This document shows positions 1-5,800 of a stretch of DNA of 25,646 bases, piece by piece; the stretch's first letter is position 1; each line of letters begins with the position of its first letter. Origin of the DNA: SG8-4 sp964598225 (GTDB lineage Bacteria > Planctomycetota > Phycisphaerae > Sedimentisphaerales > Anaerobacaceae); the NCBI GenBank assembly GCA_964598225.1, contig CAZRBG010000070.1, forward strand, positions 1-25,646, written 5' to 3'. A program made the position numbers and the translations under genes. Under the pieces are notes generated by a model that saw only the letters and a program-made list of their open reading frames with translations, was not told where the DNA came from and ran no database searches.

Positions 1-91
1 ATAGGAATCTTAAACAATCGGCTTGAGAAATTACGTAAAATGAAACCTGCACCCTATAAAACTGCCTGGTGACAAAACACTTATTGACTGC

Positions 92-457
92 ATGGACGGC
101 AGTTTAGTCGACGGACTTCGATTGCTCAGCATAGCGGGTCTTAACGATTGCTTCTGTATTCTCAATCAGCCGAGGAATCTAAGCGCGGGTGAGAAATATC
201 GCTTTCGTCTGGCGATGGCTCTGGCGGCGGGTAAGCAGTTTGTCCTTGCCGATGAGTTTTGCTCAGAGTTGGACCGGATCACTGCTGCAGTCATATCCTC
301 TCGTTTGCACACATTTGCTAAAAGAACCAGCACAATATTCATCCTGGCATCGAGCCATGAGGACATAATCTGTGACCTGGAGCCTGATATTCTGGTGGTC
401 AACGATTTGTCAAGGCCATCTGAAGTTACCTATAAGCTTATGAGGAGACAAAAATGA
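92..457 (+). CDS. ABC-type ATPase, C-terminal half only (COG2401-like)
   Basis: This is the back half of an ABC ATPase domain. Visible motifs are the signature LSAGE (residues 30-34), Walker B FVLADEF (50-56), D-loop SELD (58-61) and the switch histidine in SSHED (H89). Walker A and the Q-loop are absent. The frame stays open upstream only to a TGA at 41-43, and the codons between that stop and the ATG still read like protein, so the true domain probably extended further and was broken by a frameshift or deletion. The stop overlaps the next start (ATGA), and the next gene encodes a GNAT domain. COG2401 proteins are ABC ATPases fused to an acetyltransferase-like domain, so this looks like a split version. 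A truncated ATPase without a P-loop should not hydrolyse ATP alone. The motif assignment is firm; function is inference. Confidence 0.7.
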   Translation: MDGSLVDGLRLLSIAGLNDCFCILNQPRNLSAGEKYRFRLAMALAAGKQFVLADEFCSELDRITAAVISSRLHTFAKRTSTIFILASSHEDIICDLEPDILVVNDLSRPSEVTYKLMRRQK

Positions 458-1239
458 AGGCCTGTACTCCGTTGAGAGAACTTGCAATCGTGCCGGGCAG
501 ACTCGAAGATTATAAGAGACTTGCACATTATCATTACTGCGACAGACGGCCGGGGCCGATTGCTGCCATTTTTGCCGTCAGGCCCGGAGCAAAATCGAAG
601 TTGAAATTTTATACACCGACCATAGCCGTAGTAGTCTACTCTATGCCGGTGCCGGAAGTCGGCTTGCGGGACGCCGCTACGGGAGGATTTTTTGCCGGAT
701 TCGATAGGAGCACGAAATGCACGCTGCTCAATAAGCACGTTCGCTGTATTTCAAGGGTTATCGTCGAACCTCGCTTTCGTGGCCTGGGATTAGCGAGCCG
801 GCTCATCCGCGAAACGATGCCCCGGCTGGATGTGGCGATCATCGAAGCTATGGCGATAATGGGCCTGGTGAATCCGTTTCTTGAACGAGCGGGAATGATC
901 GCTTACCGATCGCAGATTCCGGTGCGTTCGGTGAGACTGATCGAAGCATTCGGTTCTGTCGGCATCGAGCAAACGCAACTGTCCGAGCCGTCAGAGGTAC
1001 AGACGAGCATCGATCAACTGGGCGCCTCCGAAGGACATTTCATCGAACTCGAGATCAGGCGCTTTCTTCAAAGCTACAACAGACGCCGAGATATGCCGCC
1101 GGGCCTGAAGCGAACAAGGTATGTTTTGAGCAAGCTGAGCACCAGGCCTACCTACTACATTTGGTTCAATCCCAAACGAATTGGTGCTGAGTACTCGATG
1201 TTGGACACAGATCGAGTATCGGCAAAGGAGGAAAATTAA
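454..1239 (+). CDS. GNAT-family acetyltransferase-like protein, partner of the ABC ATPase
   Basis: A 261-residue protein whose central part carries the GNAT motif A pattern RVIVEPRFRGLGLA (about residues 101-114), the acetyl-CoA pyrophosphate loop R-x-x-G-x-G. It is followed by a hydrophobic strand and a helix ending FLERAGM, typical of the GNAT fold. The start is set by GAGGAG at 442-447, 6 nt upstream, and by the ATGA overlap with the ABC gene. The stop overlaps the ParB gene by one base, so three products are translationally coupled. In COG2401 proteins this domain is fused behind the ATPase; here it is a separate polypeptide. Its substrate is unknown. In phage-like settings such proteins have been suggested to act in DNA modification or packaging, but nothing here proves that. 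The C-terminal 90 residues are basic and unassigned. Confidence 0.72.
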   Translation: MKACTPLRELAIVPGRLEDYKRLAHYHYCDRRPGPIAAIFAVRPGAKSKLKFYTPTIAVVVYSMPVPEVGLRDAATGGFFAGFDRSTKCTLLNKHVRCISRVIVEPRFRGLGLASRLIRETMPRLDVAIIEAMAIMGLVNPFLERAGMIAYRSQIPVRSVRLIEAFGSVGIEQTQLSEPSEVQTSIDQLGASEGHFIELEIRRFLQSYNRRRDMPPGLKRTRYVLSKLSTRPTYYIWFNPKRIGAEYSMLDTDRVSAKEEN

Positions 1240-1907
1240 TGCCGGAAACAAGAATCAAGAATGAAGTATCAAGAATTTCTATCGAAAAACTTGTGGCCCA
1301 TCCTGATAGTCCTAATCGGATGAGCAAGAGCAATTTCGCGAAACTTACTCGCAACATCAAACGTACCGGGCAATACGAACCGTTGGTAGTCAGGCCGTGT
1401 CCCGGACTTCGCGGTTTCTTCCAGATAATCAACGGACATCATCGCTTTCGAGCTCTTGGAGAGCTTGGTTACAAAACGGCTGAGGTAGTGGTCTGGGACA
1501 TTGACGACCGCGAAGCCGATATGCTCTTGCTCAGTATCAATCGTTTGAGAGGCTCCGATCTCCTCGATAAAAAGTTGACGGTGTTAAACAGGTTAAATCG
1601 ACAGATGCACTTAACCGAAATGGCCAAACTCCTGCCATTTAGCCGCACACAGATAGAGAGACTCACGAAAATCGGTACTCGACGACTAAAACCAATCAAG
1701 CCAACGAAGACAAGATTTGCAGATCCACTCGTCTTTTTCGTAGACAGCGGACAGAAGCAGATCATCGAAAACGCTTTATCTCTTGCAAGAGATAAAGCTG
1801 CCGGAAGAACCAAAGCCGAGAAGAATGCCACGGCCTTGGCGTGCATCGCCGAATGCTTCAACCTGAAGTCAAAAAAGACTTCGAATTCTGAGGAAACTCG
1901 AGAATAG
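1239..1907 (+). CDS. ParB/sulfiredoxin-fold N-terminal domain protein
   Basis: A 222-residue protein with a ParB-type nucleotide-binding domain over residues 12-105. It has a strand-helix start (SIEKLVAHP), PLVVRP, and the signature INGHHRFRAL (64-73), matching the G-x-H-R-x-x-A box that binds CTP or ATP in the superfamily. A helix-turn-helix-like stretch follows (about 125-145, LTEMAKLLPFSRTQIERL). It is too short for a chromosomal ParB and has no ParA beside it. An excellent Shine-Dalgarno, AAAGGAGG at 1224-1231, lies 7 nt before the ATG, which overlaps the previous stop (TAATG). With the ABC and GNAT genes it forms one operon, resembling phage or mobile-element clusters. A role in DNA binding, packaging or modification is inference; segregation is unlikely. 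Confidence 0.82.
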   Translation: MPETRIKNEVSRISIEKLVAHPDSPNRMSKSNFAKLTRNIKRTGQYEPLVVRPCPGLRGFFQIINGHHRFRALGELGYKTAEVVVWDIDDREADMLLLSINRLRGSDLLDKKLTVLNRLNRQMHLTEMAKLLPFSRTQIERLTKIGTRRLKPIKPTKTRFADPLVFFVDSGQKQIIENALSLARDKAAGRTKAEKNATALACIAECFNLKSKKTSNSEETRE

Positions 1908-2017
1908 CTTGAAGCGTACTTTTCGATTGAAACACGCAGGTACTCCCAAGCAGAAACGACAAAGAAGCAAACTTCTTTTATTGCTTATCTATAAAGAACT
2001 TACTTTAAGAGCGGATC

Positions 2018-2069
2018 CCACAATTTTATAAGTATTCGACTCAAGAAGTGCAGGTTCTTCTAATTGTGG
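2018..2069. other. Two-part inverted repeat
   Basis: CCACAATT at 2018-2025 pairs perfectly with AATTGTGG at 2062-2069. Inside it AAGAA (2043-2047) pairs with TTCTT (2055-2059). There is no T-tract, so this is not a typical terminator. Could be an operator or a structured leader. Confidence 0.4.
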
Positions 2070-2212
2070 AAAGGCGCACAGCACTCCTTTCTTTCGGCTC
2101 AGAATAGCCGAACAACATGAAAAAGCAGATTCGTAGCGGAAAGGAAAACCTTGAAGGAGCAAATCGAAGAGCTTTTAGAAATCGGGCGTCACATGGGATC
2201 CGGAGAGCTCTT

Positions 2213-2244
2213 ATCTTCTTAACTTCCGATCTTCTTAACTTCCG
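2213..2244. repeat. Perfect 16-bp tandem duplication
   Basis: ATCTTCTTAACTTCCG occurs twice head-to-tail (2213-2228 and 2229-2244), just upstream of the promoter at 2254. Could be a paired regulator-binding site or a slippage product. Confidence 0.75.
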
Positions 2245-2253
2245 CTTTTTAGC

Positions 2254-2281
2254 TTGACAACAAAACAGAAATGCCCATAAT
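2254..2281 (+). promoter_or_regulatory. Sigma70-type promoter upstream of the SANT-like gene
   Basis: TTGACA at 2254-2259, 16-bp spacer, CATAAT at 2276-2281. It would give a leader of about 120 nt before the gene at 2409. Confidence 0.6.
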
Positions 2282-2408
2282 TGTCCTCCCTATGGGATGG
2301 CTTATCCGGTTACATGGGTTATGACCAGTTTCCTGGAGAAGGCCCTATAGTCAGGCTGCTATTTACTTTGTTCGAGCCTGCAAAGTTATTAACGATTGAG
2401 GTTTTGTA

Positions 2409-2798
2409 ATGGCAAAAGACGGAGAAAAGGAACTTATCAAAGGGCCGTGGTCGTGGACGGCCGAAGATATCAAGCTGCTGAAAAAGCTTTATCCGCATGG
2501 AAACATCAAAATGATCGCTGAGCGGCTCAACCGTCCTCTGACAGCGGTGCGGCAGAAAGCTTATGATATGGGTATGAAGACCGATGTCTATCGCTATTGG
2601 ACTGAAGATGATCTGAAGCTGCTCGCCAAGCTCTACCCGGATATGACGACCCAGGAACTGGCCAAGAAGTTCAACAGGTCCGAAGGGTCGATCAAAACCA
2701 AAGCACTCCAGTTGAAGCTCAGAAAGAGTCCGCAGTATCTTAAAAAAATTCAGTCTCGCCCTCGCAAGAAGCGCAAAAAGAAGAAAAATGCCCGTTAG
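2409..2798 (+). CDS. Tandem SANT/Myb-like DNA-binding protein with basic tail
   Basis: A 129-residue protein with two similar helical repeats. Repeat 1 spans about W16-M56 (WTAEDIKLLKKLYPHG through AVRQKAYDMGM) and repeat 2 about W64-L104 (WTEDDLKLLAKLYPDM through SIKTKALQLKL). Each fits the SANT/Myb/SWIRM-like trihelical pattern with a leading W and a recognition helix of the form S-x-x-A-V/I-K/R-x-K-A. The last 25 residues are almost all Lys and Arg. It is a probable DNA-binding protein, possibly a phage regulator or packaging accessory factor. Start: GAGG at 2398-2401, 7 nt upstream. A promoter lies at 2254-2281. The family-level call is good; the biological role is unknown. Confidence 0.75.
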   Translation: MAKDGEKELIKGPWSWTAEDIKLLKKLYPHGNIKMIAERLNRPLTAVRQKAYDMGMKTDVYRYWTEDDLKLLAKLYPDMTTQELAKKFNRSEGSIKTKALQLKLRKSPQYLKKIQSRPRKKRKKKKNAR

Positions 2799-2962
2799 TC
2801 CGCCGATGGCTGGGCCATCTCCTATGGAAGGCGGATCCCCTGGGCAGGGCGGACAAATCTACAAAATCTCCGAATGAGCATCCCGAAATCCGGACTCGTC
2901 AAGCCTGGAGGCGGATGATTTCTGTCCCTGCGCCGAGTGATTTCATATCGGCAATCGATTGA
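2788..2962 (+). other. Chain of three start-stop-overlapping micro-ORFs
   Basis: Between the SANT-like gene and the small terminase, three short frames run end to end: 2788-2877 (29 aa, Gly/Pro rich, ending QIYKISE), 2874-2918 (14 aa) and 2915-2962 (15 aa). Each successive pair shares an ATGA overlap, and the first overlaps the previous gene by 11 nt. The last ends 9 nt before the terminase ATG. They could be a frameshifted single short protein, a coupling leader, or chance. No homolog is recognised. Confidence 0.3.
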
Positions 2963-2971
2963 GGTGATGAA

Positions 2972-3397
2972 ATGGCCAAAACGAAACGACTTACCGAAAA
3001 ACAACTCGCGTTCATAGACGCCTTATTCGCCAAAGAATGCGACGAGCAGAAGACCATGAATACGCATAAGGTCAGCATTCGGCTCTATCGCAAATGGCTG
3101 CAAGACACGGCGTTCCGTGCCGAGTTAGAGTATCGCGTCAACGCCGGATATCGCCAGTCCGCGTTACTTCTCGCCGCCAAGGCCCGCGAGGCCGCCGAGA
3201 AACTTGCAGGCCTTGCAGAAAGCGGCAAAGGCGAAACTGCCCGCAAAGCCTGCATGGACATAATCACAATGAAACCGGCGACCCATCTGCCCGGCCTCTC
3301 CGTCCCGCGCAACGACAAAGAAGAACCTCCCCCGATCTCCCCCCAAACCGCCAGCCGCCTCCTCGCCGCGTTAGCCGAGGAAAACCAACTTCAGTAA
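2972..3397 (+). CDS. Probable phage terminase small subunit-like protein
   Basis: A 141-residue protein. Its N-terminus (TEKQLAFIDALF, residues 8-19) is the classic opening of small-terminase helix-turn-helix domains. A degenerate HTH follows (HKVSIRLYRKWLQD), then a long helix rich in Ala, Glu and Lys (about 62-100), as expected for the oligomerisation region, then a Pro-rich tail. Small terminases recognise packaging sites and load the large subunit. Start: GAGGT at 2961-2965, 6 nt upstream. The large terminase is present but 6 kb away, so the usual adjacency is broken. The Pro-rich segment and the following intergenic region differ in base composition (GC-rich end, then AT-rich), marking a junction near 3400. 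Assignment is by pattern only. Confidence 0.6.
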   Translation: MAKTKRLTEKQLAFIDALFAKECDEQKTMNTHKVSIRLYRKWLQDTAFRAELEYRVNAGYRQSALLLAAKAREAAEKLAGLAESGKGETARKACMDIITMKPATHLPGLSVPRNDKEEPPPISPQTASRLLAALAEENQLQ

Positions 3398-3474
3398 TTC
3401 TTCCAATATAAATTCCTAATGCAGTAACCACAAGAGCATCATCTTCGCAATCGAAAGAATAGCACAAACAAGTA

Positions 3475-3502
3475 TTGAAATCGTATCACGAATGGATATA
3501 AT
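3475..3502 (+). promoter_or_regulatory. Strong sigma70-type promoter for the three-gene cassette
   Basis: TTGAAA at 3475-3480, 16-bp spacer, TATAAT at 3497-3502. It lies about 100 bp before the GTG start at 3601. A short palindrome TTGACTTGTCAA (3576-3587) sits just before the ribosome-binding site and could be an operator. Confidence 0.65.
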
Positions 3503-3600
3503 TTAAAGACGTTGGTGTACTATGTTCCCGGTTGAGAGCTACACTGTGCGCCATTCTCGGTCACAATACTTGACTTTGACTTGTCAAAAAGAGGTGAATT

Positions 3601-4251
3601 GTGAGATTAGAGCCATTTAATTGGGATGTTGTCATTGTAGGACATTGGAATAGAGCCATACTAACTCCAAACGGTATCGCGAAGCGACTATTTAAGCTAG
3701 AGGAGGGCACAGGAATCGAAGTATTTGTGCCTGTTAATGTACTGGAACCCGCGAAGGTTAAGCATGAGGGTATCGTGGTGACCGTCGAGGAAAGACGTCT
3801 GGTTATCAGTACCGTGAAGCCAAGCTATAAAGCTATTCAGAGGGCAATGCAAACTGGTTGTAATGCACTCAAAGATCTTCCCGAAACACCCGTATTTGCG
3901 ACGGGATTCAACATTCGATTTAAAATCACAGATTATCCTGCGCAGTTAGATGAGATGACCGACTCCTGGCTTGATACGAATTTATCGGATGCGGGCTATG
4001 AGATCGTCTCCAGAGGGGTGAAACGTCAGATTAGAGTTAAGGGCGGGATTTTAGCAAAGGGAATTGTTAATCTCTTGGCCAGCAAACGTGAAGACAAGCC
4101 ACTCAAGATTGATTTTAATTTCCACCGGGACTCCAACAATGTAGCTGAACTGATCGAATGGTTGGATGTATCTGAAGCTAATTTGAATAGTGAGGTTAGC
4201 CAAGTTTTAAAAAATCTGTCCCTGAACTTCAAGGAGACCGAAGATGAGTAA
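3601..4251 (+). CDS. Uncharacterised protein, first gene of a three-gene cassette
   Basis: A 216-residue soluble protein with no signal peptide or membrane segment. The N-terminus (FNWDVVIVGHWNRAILTP, residues 6-23) looks like a structured, conserved opening. The middle has alternating strands (GIVVTVEERRLVIST) and a helix followed by LKDLPETPVFATGFNIRFKI (about 92-111). The C-terminal half alternates strands and helices with a Leu-rich end. I do not recognise a characterised family. The start is GTG, set by GAGGTG at 3591-3596, 4 nt upstream. It overlaps the next gene by 8 bp, so the two are coupled. Base composition is clearly more AT-rich than in flanking genes, suggesting separate origin. 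Function unknown. Confidence 0.7.
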   Translation: MRLEPFNWDVVIVGHWNRAILTPNGIAKRLFKLEEGTGIEVFVPVNVLEPAKVKHEGIVVTVEERRLVISTVKPSYKAIQRAMQTGCNALKDLPETPVFATGFNIRFKITDYPAQLDEMTDSWLDTNLSDAGYEIVSRGVKRQIRVKGGILAKGIVNLLASKREDKPLKIDFNFHRDSNNVAELIEWLDVSEANLNSEVSQVLKNLSLNFKETEDE

Positions 4252-4450
4252 AACGTCTGGAAAGGAACCAGTTTCCCCCCCTGATTACAGAAAAGCTGAA
4301 ACCGGGGAAGTTGGTGAATCGAATCCAAGTACATATCAAATGCGATCTAGTTCTCGCTCAATCGCAACTTCGCGTACAGAAGGGACTATCAAGGTAATAG
4401 TCATAAACAAACCCGACCTGACGCAGAGCATCGACAAGTCGACCTCTTAG
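4244..4450 (+). CDS. Small polar protein, second gene of the cassette
   Basis: A 68-residue, highly polar protein (Ser, Thr, Glu and Lys rich) with a probably disordered first 45 residues and a short hydrophobic strand IKVIVINKP near residues 49-57. Its ATG lies inside the end of the preceding gene (8-bp overlap), with AGGAG upstream at about 4231-4235. It resembles small linker or antitoxin-like partners by size and position only. No family recognised. Confidence 0.5.
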   Translation: MSKTSGKEPVSPPDYRKAETGEVGESNPSTYQMRSSSRSIATSRTEGTIKVIVINKPDLTQSIDKSTS

Positions 4451-4467
4451 ACTTTATCCGCCGGATC

Positions 4468-5463
4468 ATGCCTTGTCATTGGACATATGAAATCATAGAA
4501 AATGATACTGCACCTCTGTTCCAGGGTGATATCTTATGGCCAACAGCCAATTTGAGGCGCCTCTTTAAGCAGGTCCATCCCCATTTCTGCGACCCGAAAT
4601 ACATCGCTTTTATTATCACTACCCAGTCCTGTGATCTGGTTAGAAGAAAGGGCAAGTCATGCAAGGCGGACTATATTAACTTGGCCGTGATCCGAGACCT
4701 GGAGACTTGTCTGTCACAATTTCTTGACACAGTTTGTGACAAAGTCTCAACGAGAGTCTACCTAAAAGCTTCTAAAGGAGAAGCACATCAACTTCTTGCG
4801 CGAATCCTGAATCAAAACGAACAAGCCCTAGGTTTGTTCTACCTACACCCTGATACTGACACTATCGGCATCAGTGATTATTCAGTAGCGCTGCTGCGAG
4901 TCACTGTGGCATTGCGTGCAAAAGAGCATTATGAGTTGCTACAAAAGGCCAGGAGGGGTCGCCTAGCTGGCCAATTCCGGAACAAACTAGGTTGGCTTGT
5001 AGGTAATCTCTATTATAGAGCCGGCACGCCAGATTGGGCTGATCAGGAGGGTGGCGAAGAACAGTTGATTGAACTAATTAGACAATTTATCGACTCGGGT
5101 TTATACACATGGGTCAGCAGGTCACTGGTGAATGCTGCCAAGAGCGCGGGCGTCACTGTAGAGGATATTCCTTCCGACAGACTTATGTCTACGCTTGAGG
5201 ACTATCAACCTATTCCCTATAAAGAGCAGATTGCTGATGCGGCAAGGCAAGAGGTAGATAGGATACTGTCGAGACTTCCAGATCAGATATTGGAAGATAT
5301 TAACAACAAGCTTCCTTCGGAAGACAAAAACAAGAAGCCCATTATGGGCTTGTTGAATGAAGTTATCAGAACTCGGATTAGCGAAATTCCGCAAAAGCTA
5401 AGAAATAGACTTATTAACAACAGTATTATCAGCAAAGCCGTGCGTCGGGACGAATTAGACTGA
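4468..5463 (+). CDS. Uncharacterised protein with GDIL and TQSCDL motifs, third gene of the cassette
   Basis: A 331-residue protein. The N-terminal domain contains PLFQGDILWP (about 16-25), then IAFIITTQSCDLVRRKGKSCKADYINLAVI (about 47-76). The conserved-looking GDI and QSCDL motifs with Cys, and Asp residues nearby, suggest a ligand- or metal-binding site. The mid-region holds HLD-type helices and basic residues (KARRGRLAGQFRNKLGWLVGNLYYRAG). The C-terminal 120 residues are helical and charged. No signal peptide. The gap to the previous gene is 17 bp and the ribosome-binding site is weak, so coupling or a slightly earlier start is possible: the frame is open upstream through the previous gene's end. 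No characterised homolog recognised; a defence or stress role would be inference from cassette layout only. Confidence 0.68.
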   Translation: MPCHWTYEIIENDTAPLFQGDILWPTANLRRLFKQVHPHFCDPKYIAFIITTQSCDLVRRKGKSCKADYINLAVIRDLETCLSQFLDTVCDKVSTRVYLKASKGEAHQLLARILNQNEQALGLFYLHPDTDTIGISDYSVALLRVTVALRAKEHYELLQKARRGRLAGQFRNKLGWLVGNLYYRAGTPDWADQEGGEEQLIELIRQFIDSGLYTWVSRSLVNAAKSAGVTVEDIPSDRLMSTLEDYQPIPYKEQIADAARQEVDRILSRLPDQILEDINNKLPSEDKNKKPIMGLLNEVIRTRISEIPQKLRNRLINNSIISKAVRRDELD

Positions 5464-5557
5464 CAGGATTTACAGAAACTGCGAAACTCATTAATCACTA
5501 TAACCACAAATTCGCCAGAGCATGCCTTTGTCTGAGATGGAAACCATCCCTCAGTTT

Positions 5558-5625
5558 GTAAGGTGGGGCTTGCCCCACCGTTCTGATTCGTCACAAGAAT
5601 CATGGTGGGGCAAGCCCCACCCTAC
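5558..5625. repeat. REP-like nested palindrome
   Basis: Two 18-bp palindromes, GGTGGGGCTTGCCCCACC (5562-5579) and GGTGGGGCAAGCCCCACC (5604-5621), are inverted relative to each other. Between them is a TGATTC/GAATCA stem. The whole unit from GTA (5558) to TAC (5625) is one large imperfect palindrome. This is the architecture of a dispersed intergenic REP/BIME element; it may also act as a bidirectional terminator. Confidence 0.8.
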
Positions 5626-5662
5626 ATTCTTCGCAATGACATGCTGCGTTTTGATATAGTCT

Positions 5663-5723
5663 CTTATTATACTTTCAGGGCCTGAAGTACAATAAGGATT
5701 CGCTTATCAAAGATAAGTATAAT
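5663..5723 (+). promoter_or_regulatory. Inverted repeats and a -10-like box upstream of the sulfatase
   Basis: CTTATTATACTTTCAGG (5663-5679) is a near-perfect inverse of CCTGAAGTACAATAAG (5681-5696; one mismatch, one extra T). Just after it CTTATC-AAA-GATAAG (5703-5717) abuts TATAAT (5718-5723). No good -35 is seen. It may be an operator or activator site for the sulfatase gene 78 bp downstream. Confidence 0.45.
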
Positions 5724-5800
5724 AAGATGGTAAATACATGATGTTGAGCCGGATTGGCCAAAATGGGCCGTAAGGCACTGTAACAAAGGAGCTTGCAGCT

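Larger units (their letters stand above)
1908..2408. other. 500-bp gap after the ParB operon: hairpin, tandem repeat, promoter
   Basis: No convincing gene. It holds a two-part hairpin (2018-2069), a 16-bp perfect tandem duplication (2213-2244) and a sigma70-type promoter (2254-2281), listed separately. Small open frames of 23-46 codons occur between 2117 and 2257 but have no supporting features. Confidence 0.5.

Noticed and set aside
1239..1907. Chromosome- or plasmid-partitioning ParB
   Set aside because: No ParA gene nearby, the protein is short, and no parS-like palindrome repeats are seen; the context is phage-like.
2117..2257. 46-codon frame starting at ATG 2117
   Set aside because: It crosses the tandem repeat and the -35 box of a good promoter, and has no homology signal.
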